A DNA stretch of 64,000 bases. It comes from Chlorella sorokiniana (lineage: Eukaryota > Chlorophyta > Trebouxiophyceae > Chlorellales > Chlorellaceae). Each line of letters starts with the position of its first letter. Position 1 is the stretch's first letter. Below are positions 19,249 to 30,800 of this stretch, piece after piece. The stretch is from the NCBI GenBank assembly GCA_025917655.1, contig CP084619.1, positions 496,001 through 560,000 on the forward strand. The letters run 5' to 3'. The notes below the pieces were generated by a model. That model did not search any database. It was given only the letters and a program-made list of their open reading frames with translations, and had not been told where the DNA came from. The position numbers and the translations under genes were made by a program.

Positions 19249-22200
19249 ATGAAGCCTGCGGCCGATCCCCTGAGCTTCACCCAGTACCACACAAGGTGTG
19301 GCTTGCAACCATTGCACTGCTGATGTTGCTGCTTCTCTGGCACCGCACTCACACTGCCCTCGCTTGCAACTGGCCTGTTGTCATCTGTCGGCTGCCTGTT
19401 CTGACCTCCCCCTGGCCCAGCTGGATGGACAAGCAAGAGGCAGCCTTCAAGGGCTGGCTCAACACCGTGCTCGCCCCCTCGGCCGAGGCCGAGGCCGAGG
19501 CCGGCGCAAACGGCGGCGGCGATGCTGGGCAGCCCGCCGCGCTGGCCTCGCGCCGGCTGGTTGCGCGCCTGCGCGGCCTGCTGTGGCAGCTGTACAGCCA
19601 GGACCAGCAGCTCATCAGGTGCGCAGTCTGAGTTGTTTCAATTCCCTGGATTGCCATGTTGCGTGCGCTCTGGCATCAGGCAAAAGCGAATTGTGTGTTG
19701 AATCTACTTTCAAGTGTCACCGCCCAGCATTGCATGGTGAACCGCCCCGCTCAGCCCGCCCCCTCGCTTGTTCGCCTGCGCAGCGTGATGCTCAAAGTGG
19801 AGCAGCGCATCGACAGCGGGCAGCTGCGCATGCGGGACGAGGTGCGCCATGCCGTTCCCAGCCACACCTGCCCCTGGCTGGGTGCAGCTGAGCTCGGGCA
19901 TGTGTTGCTGCGGACTGTCCGGGCCGGGGCATGCATGCAACTCGCACGGAAACTCGCTGGTCTGGGTTTCCGGCCTGCAGGAGTCCACCCTGAAGAACGT
20001 GAAGCTGGCGGCGCAAGCGCGGGGGTACTGGCGTCGTACCACCCGCTGTGGCTGCGCCTGGGGGCTGAGGTGGTGGTGGGCCGTACGATGGCAGGTGGGC
20101 TGCCCCCACCCTTCCCCCTTCATATCTGGGCATCAGCCGCCCCCGCCACTCATGACACTATTGGGTGCTGAGTCCCAGAGCTGTCACACAGAGGGGTGAT
20201 GGGCCCGCTTGCCGGCGCCGCTGCTGCGCCTGCAGGCGACGACGGCCCCGTGCAGCCAGCCCAGCTGGCGGCCTTTCTACGGGACCACCTCCTGGCGGAG
20301 CCGCAGCTGGCGCGGCAGCACCCGCCTAGCAGCAAGGCTTACTGGGTGTGCGGCTGGTTGGGGCGGGCCGGTGCAAGGGAGAGCGATTTGAGTCTGCTGA
20401 GGAAGCGGGAGGCGGCCCCTGCATTGGAGGCCCGCTGAGGTGTTGCTGTGCGGTGTGCCTGACCTCCAACACAATGCATCTGCCCCCATGCAACAACATG
20501 CCGCCCCAATGGCCAGGTTGCGCTGGCAAAGCTCGTCCTGAAGCGCGTGCTGCTGCTGGCGGCGCTGTTGGACCGCGCGCTGGCGGCGCCCTCCCGCCCG
20601 CCTGGCGCCCCCTGCTCTTCCGTCGAGACTCCAAGCTGAAGGCCTCTTCCCAGGTGGGTGCCTAGACCATTTGACAGGTGGCATGCTCTCGCTTGCTAGC
20701 CCAAACGCTGCCAGTATAATATGCTCAATCGTGTCGTTATTCCGTGACTGAATGAGGAGCGCCGCCCCGCTCCCGGGCGCTCCAGGTGATGTTGGAGTTC
20801 CTGCAGCCGCGGCTGGCGGGGGAGGGTGACCTGGCGCGGACGCTGGGCCGCCTCGGTTACCGGCTGACTCACCAGCAAGATCCGCGCTGGGAGCTGGACT
20901 TTGTAGGTGGGTGCAGGGAAAGGCGGAGGGCTTGGGGGTGGAAAGGGATGTGGGATTTTGAAGGGTGAGATGATGAAGGGTGGGAACCACCTGTTGGGAA
21001 AGCCAGCCGGCGCACAGGGAGGCGGTTGTTTCGATGAGGTACTTGGGCAGAGCGGCGGCAGCTGATTGTCGCCCAGGAGGGGCTCCCTGCACAGTGCTGG
21101 CACCACAGGGCGTGCCACCGACCCGGGTGGTCCCGGCCTGGCTTCCGCCCGGCTTTTCCTCCCCTCCATCTGCCTGCCGCAGTCTCCAACCTGGCCACAG
21201 ACCTGCGGGATGGGCTGCGCCTGTGCAAGCTTGCGGAGCTGCTGACAGGCAGGCGCCTGGCCGGCATGCATGCTGGCAGCCCGTTCTGGGTGCATTGCAG
21301 GGGCTGCAGCAGCAGCCTGGTGCCCGTGCCAGCAGCATGCGCAGCAGCCGTTCCCGAAACCGCGGGGGATGCCTGAGCGTGGATTGGCCTGGCACCCTGC
21401 TCCTCCGCCATGGGCGGATGGTGGTAGCAGCTACCGCTCACCCGCCCTCCAAGCGCCCCGCCGCGCGCGCGCCCCCCTCCCCCGCCTGTTCTTTCCACCT
21501 GCAGCCCAGCCGGGCTTCTTCGACGGCGTGCGCTACCCCAGCGACCGCCGCCCCGTACGCCTGGCCAACCTGCAGCTGGCGCTGGATGCGTTTGCGGCGG
21601 CGGGGCTGCGCCCGGGGGCCGCGCCGGCCCGGCAGGGGCCGCCCGCCGCCGCCGCCGCCCGCCCGGCCACCGCCGCTGAGCTGGCAGACGGCGACCGCGA
21701 GCGCACGCTGCACCTGCTGTGGCGCCTCCTGCTGCGCTTCCAGCTGCCACAGGTGCCGCCTTTCTGTGCCGGGCAGCCGTGCCGCTGCGTGAGCATCGTG
21801 CTTGCGTGGCGGCCACATGTGTGCTCTCTGCCTCTGACCCGTCTCGCCGCTCAGCCCACTCTCCCTCCCACCCTGTGCCCGCCCTCCCTGCTTGCTGCAG
21901 CTCATCAGCCTGCCGGCCATCCGGGCAGAGACAGAGCTGGTGCGGTCCAAAGCGGCGACGGCAGCGGCCGGCGGCGACGCTGCCGCCCCGCAGCCCTCCG
22001 CGCCGCCGCCGCCCGGCAGGGCGCTCCGACGGCTTGGCCGCCGAGAGCCCCTACCTTGCGGCGCTGCTGGACTGGTGTGCTGCCGTGTGCGCCCGCCACG
22101 GCCTGCCGGTGCGCGGCTTTGGCGCCTGCTTTGCCGACGGGGCCGTCTTCTGCACCCTGGTGGGTGGGTGGGGGCGGTTAGGGCCGCCGCTTCTCCCCAC

Positions 22201-22831
22201 AGCGTGGTTCCCGCTGGTGGCGGGCTGGTGCCAACCTGCTTCGTTCCGCGGGTGGCATGCTGCCACGAGGGGCACCCCTGCTGCGATGGGTCCCTGCGTC
22301 AGCTGTGATGGTCTCGGAGTTACTTGCGTCAGTCCCTGGATCAGTGGTGACAGTCCCGGAACTACTTGTGTTGGTCCCTTCATCAGCTGTGTTGGTCCGT
22401 CCCTGCATCAGTTTTGAGCGGGTCCACCTGGCGCCCGTGCCGGCCTCCTGCCGCAGGTCCACCACTACCTTGGCCACGCGTACGTGCCGCTGCGGGACGT
22501 GTACCGCTCAGTACCGCAGCCTGGAGAAGCCGGCCAGGCACCTGCAGGTGCGACCGCCTACTGTTGCTCGCCGCCGTGTGTGCTCAAAAGCCGGGCCTGC
22601 GCTGCAAGGGGCTGTTGAATCAGTGCATTGGGCTGCTGCGCTCTGAAAGTCAGTCTGCTTCTCGCCACTCCTCACCACGCATGCGCGTGCACGGAATTTT
22701 TCAGACCCTGCAGGCTCGGCGGTCGGCGCCGCTGTGCGTGCAGAGCGGGCGGCGGGGGCGCGCCGCAACTTCCAGCTGGTGGCGGGCGTGGTGGCCTCCC
22801 TGGGCGGCATCCCGCCCATCGTGTCTGGTGT

Positions 22832-22864
<33 letters not shown>

Positions 22865-25800
22865 TTGGTGTGTGTAAGGGATGTAATGTGAAATGGAGGG
22901 GTGGGGGTTGGGGGAAGCCGTAGCGAACCACTTGGTTTGCCCCACCGCCGTCCCCCCGCCTGCCTGCGGAGCCCACCCCCTCTGCTGGGCCGGGACCGAC
23001 CGCCGGTGCGCAAAAAGGCTGCCGCCCACGCGGCACCCGCCGGGTGCCAGCTCGCCTGCGCTTCCCGCTGCCACCCCTGGCCGGTGCTTTGGCGCCAGCA
23101 GTGCCGCTGTCCCACCCTTGTCACCCCAACACCGCCCCACACACACCCCACACACCCCGTCCCCACGCATGCCATCTTCACCCCCCCCGTCCCCCGCCCC
23201 GCTTGGGGCCAACCTCCCCCACCTCCACCCTCCACCACCACCCCCAACGCGCCGTGCCGCAGCCGAGGACTTTGCGCGGCACGGCCACGACGAGCGCGCC
23301 TGCGTGCTCTTCACCGCCTTCCTGTGCGCCCGCCTGCTGGAGGTCAGCCGGGAGGAGCGCGCCGCCATGGTGGTGCAGCGCCAGTGGCGGCGGCGGCGCG
23401 ACGACAGGCCAGGTGGGCCTGAGAGGGGGCTTTGCATTGAATAGAGGGGAGGGTGGGGAGAAGGTGGGGAATGGGGGGGGGGGTCTGCACCGGCTGCGAT
23501 TTGCGGCAGTGTGGCTGTCGCAGAGGCATGCTTCCCTCTCCGCTGATCTCGGCTCGTTTTCTTGTTCCCTGGCTGCCTGCCTGGCAGGCTCGGCCCGCGA
23601 GCACCTGCACCGTTGGATTGCGGCGGCGGCGACGGTGCAGCGCGCGGTGCGCGCCTGGCTGCTGCGCCGCGGGCTGGCGCGCTTTGCAGAGGCGCGCGGC
23701 GCGCGCGCGGCGGCCGTCGTGCGCCTGCAGGCGCTGTGGCGGGGCGGGCGGCGCGGCGGCAGTACCAGCGGCAGCGCCAGGCCGCCATCTGCTTCCAGGT
23801 GCGGGGTGCTGGGAGGGCGGCGCGTGTGCTTACCTGACCGGCTTCCCGCTGCCTCAGGGATAGGCCGTGCTCGCAGCTTGGACGCCTTGCTGCTGTGTAA
23901 GCTGGCGGCCGGCTGCAGGGGGATCCATAGCCCGGGCTCTGCTCTCCCCTCGCTTTGATCCTGCAGGCGGCGTGGCGCGGGCTGCAGGGGCGGCGGGCCG
24001 CCTTCCACGAGCGGGTGCTGCCGCGCATGCTGGCCGCGGGGCTGGCGCAGAAGCGGCGCCTTGAGGGGCGCAGGTGGGCGGCGGCGGCGGCGGCAGGCTG
24101 GGTGGCGGCCGCAACGGGTCGTCGACGCCAGATGGCAGCATCAATCTTGTCATGCCTGGTGCAGCGCAGCTCGCTGCAGGTAGGGGGTGGCTGCAGGCCG
24201 CAGGCGCTGCCGTGCAATTATGCAGCCTGCTTGCTGTGCAGGTATGAGGCTCGCCTGGGCCGGGCGGCCGTGCTGGCCCAAGCGCGGTGGCGGGGCATGC
24301 AGCAGCGCCGCGCCTTCCTGGCTCAGCGTGCCGCGGCGGTGGCCATCCAGGCGGCGGCGCGGCGCTGGCTGGCGCGCGCGCGTACCTGCAGCAGCGCTGC
24401 GCAGCGCTGGCGCTGCAGAAGCACTGGGGGGTTTGCGGTGCGGCGGTGCGTCGCGCGGCAGCAGAAAGCGGCATTGGCGCTGCAGGCTGCGTGGCGCCGC
24501 TGCCGCTCCCGCCGTGCCTACCTGCGGCAGCGGGCGGCGGCGGTTGCGGTGCAGTCTGCCTGGCGCGGCGCGCAGGCACGGCGGTTGCTGGGCCGGCACA
24601 GGGGGCCGCGCGGCGGCTGCAGGCAGCATGGCGGGCGCCGCCGCTCGGTTGAGGCTGGCGCGGGAAGCAGAGGCGGCGACGCGGATCCAAGCGGCCTGGC
24701 GCTGCCACGCCGCACGCGCCGCGTTCCGCCGGCAACGAGCGGCAGCGGTTGCCGTGCAGGCGGCGTGGCGCGGCGCTGCGGCACGTGCGGCGTACTCGGG
24801 GCAGCGGCGCGCGGCGGTGGCGTTACAGGCCGCGTGGCGCGGCTTCAGCACGCGTCGGGCGCTGCAGCGCCACCGCGCCGCCACGCTGCTCCAGAGGTGC
24901 GTTGCCGCTTCCGCCTCGCCATCGTACGCTCCATCCCATCCATGGGAGGGAGGCTGGGGCTGCGGGGAGCAGTGGCAACGTTTGGATGTATCCCGCTCTG
25001 AGGTGAACGCTCCTCACTCGCTCAAGGCGTGCCCCCAGAACTTTCTTCACACCCACGCTCCCTCCCCTACCACCCGCTCTGCACCCCCACCCCCTGGCTA
25101 CAGCCACGCCCGTGGATTCCTGGCCCGTCGCCGCCTCGCTCGCCGCGCCGCCGCCGCCGCCGCCATCCAGGCGGCCGTGCGGCGCTGGCTGGCGGCGCGG
25201 CGTGCCGCCGCCGTGGCCGCCGTGAAGCGCCAGATGGCGGAGATGGCCAGCCTGCTGCGCGAGTACCAGCGTCGCACGGCGGCGGCGCTGCGCATCCAGG
25301 TGGGCGGGCGTGCCAGTGTGCATTGTACTGGCGGCAGGCAGTACAACCGTACCGCACGTGTGGAATTTGTGGCCTGCCGAGCGGGCCTTCTGTGCTGATG
25401 TCACCTCACGAAGCACCCGCCTGGCGCCCGACCGCGTTTTCCTGGCCCACAGGCGGCGTACCGCGGCCACCGCGGCCGCTGCGAGTTCCGGAGGCGGCTG
25501 GCGGCGCGGCGAGAAGCTGAGCGGGCGCAGGCTGAGCGCGAGGCGGCTGCCCTCGCCGCCATCGCCCCCTACGCCCGCCTCTTCCGCGAGCGGCTCTGGT
25601 TCCTGAGGGCCAAGCGAGCGGCGGCGCTGCTCCAAGCCTGGTGGCGGGCGCAGCACGCTCGCCGCGCCGCCGCCGCCACCGCACTCCAGGCCGCCGCCCG
25701 CGGCTGGCTGGCGGCGCGGCGCTTCCGGCGCGCCCGCGCCGCCGCGCTGCTGCTGCAGCGGGTGTGGCGCGGCGCCGCGGTGCGCGGGGGCACCCCCGCC

Positions 25801-27440
25801 GCAAGCAGCTGGCGGAGATCCGGCTGCGCCTGGCGGCGGCGACGGCCAGCGCGGGTGAGCTCACCACGGCCCCATTTTCAGCGCCCTCCTGCAGCTGTGC
25901 CGCCATGCGTGCCTGCGGCGACGCCCTGGGCTGTTCCTGTCCCTGTTCCTGCTGCCGCTGCTGCCGCTGCGGCGCATCAGCCCCTGCGCCGTCGCTGGCT
26001 GCCCACGAGCCGCCGCTGCTGCCGCCGCTTGCAGCCGGCGCGCCGCACCGGTCCCTGGGGGCCCGCACTCGAGCCCACTTGGACGCCCTGCTGGCCAGCA
26101 AGCACCCTCATCTGGTGGGTAACTGTCCCTCCTCCCCTCTCTGCATGCACCTTGGCGGCGGCGCGTGCCGCCTGCTGTGTGCTGTCCTGCTGCGGGTCGG
26201 CGCCTGCTGTGTGCTGGCAGGAGCTGCCGGCCCCACGCACTGCCTCCGGCTGCCCCCTGAAACCGCCGGCTGCCGTGGGGGCGCTTCTGGGCCCCACTCA
26301 GTCGCACCGCTTCGCTGCACTGGCACCAACAGATGCTCACTTCTTCATCTCTTGCGCCCCCCCTTGTCGCTGCGTTCTGCTCGGCAGGCTGTGGCGGCGC
26401 TGGAGGGCCTGGCGCTGTGCACCGCCGCCGTGCCCGCCTGCGGCGACATCCTGGTGGCGGGGGCGGGCTGCCGCCGCTGCTGGGCGTGGCGCGGGGCGCG
26501 TGCCGCTCTCGGGAGGCGGCAGACGCGCTGCGCCCGGCGCTGGCCTGCCTGGCCAACCTCTGCCGCACGCGGTGGGTGGGTTGGGGGTGTTGCGTTGCTG
26601 CTGCAGGCCTACGGTGTGTTGCTGCTACAGAGGCCTGCAGGACTGTACACACGCAAAGAGCGGCGGCTTTGATGGCTGGGCTGGGCGCTCGACCCCTGGG
26701 CGCCGTCCGTCCATCGCCAGCATGCCCCCACCGAGCCCCAGCCCACCACGCACACACACCCCTCCCCCCCACAGGCGCCACGCGGACGCCATCTTTGGTG
26801 CCGAGGGCCTGCTGCCCGCCCTGGCGGACCACCTGCAGCAGCTGCGCGACAAGGAGGTGGGCACTGGGGTGGGGGGGGGCGCGGGGGGGGGGTAGTAAGG
26901 AGGCGCTGAGTGTGGGTGGATGTGTGTGGGTGAGGAGGGGCCGGACCTTCGGCTGTACGCTCAGCTTTGCATCCTCAACACTCCCGACCCCTGCCTGCTT
27001 GACTGTCCGCCTCCCCTTCTTGCCCTCCACTCCCCCATCAACCGCCCGCCCGGCAGGAGCTGTTTATGGCGGCCGTGGCCCTCTGGCAGCGCCTGGTGTG
27101 CGCGCCGTCGCCCGGCGCCGCCGCCCGCGCGCAGGCGCTCGCTCGCCAGCCGCCGCTGCTGGCCAAGCTGGAGGGGGTTGCTCGGGTGCTAGCATTGAAG
27201 CTGGGCGCCGACCAAAAGTATCTGACCAAGCTGGAGCGGGAGAAGGGGTCGGACGTGTCGGCGCGGCAGGCCACGCGGGCGCTGCTGGCCACCAGCCGCA
27301 TGCTGCGCGCGCTGCGCGCCGTGCTGGCGGCCACCGGCGCCAGCTCGGCGGGCGGCGCCGCCGGCCAGGGCGAAGGGAGCGGGGAGCTGCGGCTGGGGCG
27401 CAACACGCTGGTGCGAGAGGCGTTGCGAGAGGCAAAGTGA
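19249..27440 (+). CDS. ASPM: ASPM (abnormal spindle) homologue
   Basis: Spindle-pole and microtubule minus-end protein needed for mitosis. Twenty-two exons: 19249-19295, 19421-19618, 19784-19841, 19981-20094, 20236-20345, 20517-20653, 20786-20906, 21183-21248, 21505-21752, 21901-22159, 22457-22547, 22705-22827, 23263-23412, 23588-23798, 23967-24073, 24242-24896, 25104-25299, 25453-25854, 25981-26114, 26388-26571, 26775-26856, 27057-27440. ASPM landmarks appear in order: KQEAAFKGWLNTVL, ASYHPLWLRLGAEVV, GEGDLARTLGRLGY, SNLATDLRDGLRLCKL, TLHLLWRLLLRFQLP, SPYLAALLDWCAAVCARHGL, VHHYLGHAYVPLRDVYR, FQLVAGVVASLGGIP and LFTAFLCARLLEVSREER. About 19 IQ motifs follow from 23360 to 25800 (for example AAVALQAAWRGFSTRRAL), then an ARM-like C-terminal domain. 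At least seven one-base slips interrupt the frame. Exon 1 joins exon 2 in phase. A TGTAA lies 22 nt after the stop. Confidence 0.92.
22280..22425 (+). repeat. Degenerate tandem repeat in ASPM intron
   Basis: A loose tandem repeat of about 25-35 bp (variants of TCAGC-TGTG-TTGGTCC/TCCC) fills the intron between ASPM exons 21901-22159 and 22457-22547. It is open in one frame only by chance. Confidence 0.5.
22828..22876 (+). repeat. (TG)n run at ASPM intron 5' end
   Basis: A TG-rich run starts directly at the 5' splice site after 22827. The same intron has CA-rich sequence near 23135-23157, before the 3' splice site at 23263. Confidence 0.9.
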
Positions 27441-27461
27441 AGAGGCATTGGCGGCAGCGGA

Positions 27462-27466
27462 TGTAA
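27462..27466 (+). terminator. TGTAA poly(A) signal of ASPM
   Basis: TGTAA is the usual green-algal polyadenylation signal. This copy lies 22 nt after the ASPM stop codon on the sense strand, which is rather close, so another site further on may be used. Confidence 0.55.
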
Positions 27467-27678
27467 GATGTCGTTGATGTCGTTGCAGCGTGGCTGCCAA
27501 GCAGGCAGCAGGGCGGCGGCAAAATAGGGCCACCAGGGCAGGCAGCCGTCCCGTCCTGTCGTGGCCTCACACTGTCGGTGCAACGCAAGGCGGCCCCTTG
27601 ATGGCGGCACCCCTCCCCCTGCTGCCTTGCGCTGCCGTTGTTGCAAGTTGGGCGCCCACAGTGCGCGTTGTGAGCGCT

Positions 27679-27683
27679 TTACA
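27679..27683 (-). terminator. TGTAA poly(A) signal of WDR48
   Basis: TTACA on the plus strand gives TGTAA on the sense strand of the WDR48 gene, about 170-220 nt beyond its last recognisable coding residues. Confidence 0.55.
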
Positions 27684-27845
27684 CATTGATCCATCGCCGT
27701 ACAGAAAGCCACAGGGAAGGGAATGTGTGTGCGGGAATGCTTGTATTGTGTGTGTGTATGTGTGAGGCAGGGGGAGGCGACCCCAAAGGCTGGAACACCA
27801 GCAAGCGCGCGTGCAAGCGGGGAGCATGCCCCTGCGGCTGCCCTC

Positions 27846-30800
27846 TCAGCAGGGCGGCTGGATGGCGGGCAGGCGCAGGGGGTGGCGTGGTCGCGCACCG
27901 AGTAGTGCAGCACCAAATCGTCCGAGCGGCGCCAGATCCACTGCCGCACCGCAGCCAGGCTGAAGTCCCAAGGCACGGTGTGGCCCGCGCAGGTGATCAG
28001 CACGGCGCCGGGGGCAGGGGCGCCCCCGCTGCCGCCCACCGGCAGCAGCTGGCGCACGGGGGGGGCGGCGGCGGCGGCGGCGCCGCCGCCGCCCGGCGAT
28101 GCCGTCGCCCGGGCGGCGCGCCCGCCGCGGCCGCGGCGGCCACCTCGGCGCGCCAGCGCTCCGCCTTGCTGGCGTCCCAGAAGAGCGGCTCCTCGCGCAG
28201 CGAGATGCCCTGCTCCTCCATCTTGCGCCGCACGTAGTCGGCCACCTTGTTCACACGCAGCACCCGCGGCGCGTTCAGCTTGCTCTGCAACAGCGACGGC
28301 AGCGCGGAGCCCTGCGCAGCGCGCGGGAAGAAAGGGCGGGGGGGGGGGAGGAGGCACCGGTGGGCGTGACAGCGTGCCGTGCCGCATGAGGGGGTGGGAG
28401 GCGCGAAGGGGAACAGCGGCGCAGGCAAGCAGCGGCCCGGGCAGCTGGCCTGCTTGCCGCTGGCCTGCCGCTCGCGTCGGCGCAGGCGCTCGGCAGCTTG
28501 TTGCCGACACCAGCTGCGAAGCCATGCACCGCGGGGGCACCCACCGGCAGCGGTACCAGCTGGAAAGCCATCTTCAGGTCTCGAGAGAGCGGGAACTCGC
28601 CACGCAGGACGCAGTCGGCCACCCACTGAAAGGGCGGAGGAGCGGTGGTGTGTGTGTGTTATTGCATGATGATTAAAGCAAGCGCCGGGTCGGCGGGGCC
28701 GAGGCCAGCGGCGGTTTGTGCTGGTTTGTACTGCCGAGAGTGCGAGCTGGCGTCGGCGTCGCCGCAGGGCCAGCGCAGGCAGCCGCTCGGCGGGGATGGG
28801 CGGGCGGCGGCGCGAGCGAGCGAGTTGGCGGCGGCGGCGCACCCGCGGCAGGTCTTCGTCGCCCCTGAATGCGTCCACGGGGCACCGCCACGGCACATGC
28901 TCCCTGCCGCCGCCGCCGCCGCCGCCGCCGCCGCTGCCGCAGACCGTCACCACGGGGGCGAGAGGGCCCTGAAAGGCGAAGCGAGTGGATGGTACTGCGG
29001 GCCTGCAGGGCAGCAGGGGGGGGCGGCGCATGGCGGCAAGCAGGGCTGGCCTCAGCGGAAGGGGGTTGGCGGGAGCCGGGCAGGCGGCCACATGCAATTG
29101 AGCCAGCCCCAGCCTTGCACAGGGGAGGGCAGCAGGGCGGGGTCTGGGCCGCCAGCTGGCAAGGAATCGGGCTGGGCGTGCGCAGGAACAGCAGCACACG
29201 CAGCGGCAGTGACAGCGGCGCAGGCTTCGCCCCCCCCGCCGCCAGCCCCAGCCCACCCGCCGCCCGCGTCCGCCATCGCCGCGTCGCCGCCGCCGCCGGC
29301 ACCGTCGCCGCCGCCGCCGGTCACCGGGCCGTTGGCGGCGCCGCCGCCCGCCGCGCGCGGCTGCAGGGCGGCCCAACCGCTGAAGAGCGCCACCAGCATT
29401 TGCTCCCCAAAGTTGACCTTGAGGTCTGCAGGAGCCTCCTCATCTCCCAAATCCTGCAGAATGCAAAGGAGTGCACAAAGGGAGGAGCGTTGGTGTATTG
29501 AGGGAGTTCAAGGGTGGGCGCTGTGAGGGATGGGCGCGGGGGTGGGCAGGTTGGGAGATGGGCACGCTGCTTGGCGTGTGGAGGTGCTACAGCGCAGCAG
29601 GGACCAGTTAATTGGCAGGGATCCGGCGCGGCGACAGCAGGCGTGGCGCCTCGAGCCACGACCGTGACCTGGCGCCTGCCAGCTCCGCCATTCCCCGATA
29701 TTCTACCGTTCCTCGCCTCAAACAATCGCTGCAAGCAAATCCCCCCCCCCCACCACCACCGCAAAAAAAAAAACGCACAGATACAAAACGAAAAAGAAAC
29801 AAAACTGACACAGCCCCCACCCACCCACCTGCGCATACACCTCGGCGCCGAAGCACTGCGGCGGCTCCATCGCGCCCCCAGGCTGCCCAGCCGCACCTCG
29901 GGCTGGCACCAGGCCGAAACGGAGTGGGAGGGCTGGAACAGCGACGCCTCCACCTCCCTCAGCTCAGCCCGCCCGTGGTCAGCCACCACGCAGCCTGAGC
30001 ATCGGGGGTGAGGGGTGTGTGTGTGTGGTGGTGTGTGTGTGTGTGTGTGTTCGTGTGAGTGGGTGGGGCGGCTAAGGGCCTCGGCTGGTGGGGCGGGAGG
30101 CTGGTGCTGGCGAGCAGTTGGCGGCGGCCAGAAGGTGTGGGGGCGGTCGTCATGGTCGGGAAAGGGAGTGAAATTTGGTTGGTTGAAAGGGTTGGCAGCG
30201 GGGAGGGGCCGTTGGGGGTCCAGGCGGGAGAGGGCGGGCCGACATGCAGCGTTGGCTGCTAGGCACAGGCCCTCCAAGCCGGTCCCACTCAACCCCGCCC
30301 GCCGCAGGGTGGTCGGCTGCAGGGACGTGCCCCACGCGTACTGAAACCCCATACGGTCCTCCTTTTCTGCTTGCGCCCCCCCCACCCCACCCCACTCAGC
30401 ATACTCAGCATAGGCCCTGGGGTTCCCTGCCCACGTGCTGCCCCCCCGCTCCGCCGCCGCAGCCCACCCGAGGTGAGGTCCCAGCACAGCACGGTGCCCT
30501 CCGAGTCCTGGGTCAGCACGTGGCGCCGGTCAGTCAGCACAGCTGCACGCTGGATGGGGGCAGGCCCGGCGTGGAGGCTGCGGGGGCGGGCTGCTGCGGC
30601 GCGGGGTGCGGGCCTGCGGGGTCAGGAGGATGGGAGAGAAGGGAGGGGGGGGCGCGTGGGACGATGTTGAAGAGCTCTTGCTTCCCCAGTGAGGCTGGTT
30701 GTGGAGTTCCCCGGCCGCTGCTTGGGCCGGAAGCGGTGCAGGCGAGCACGGCCGGGGTCCAGGGACCACCCAAAGGGTCCACCCTCACCGTTGGGGAAGG

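Larger units (their letters stand above)
27441..27845. other. Convergent 3' region of ASPM and WDR48
   Basis: About 400 bp between two converging genes, with one poly(A)-type signal for each strand inside it. No further gene is supported. The boundary with WDR48 is approximate because its last codons are uncertain. Confidence 0.5.

Noticed and set aside
18624-19436. Open minus frame of 270 codons
   Set aside because: It spans the SLP2/ASPM divergent region and overlaps well-supported ASPM exon 1 on the other strand, with no recognisable domain.
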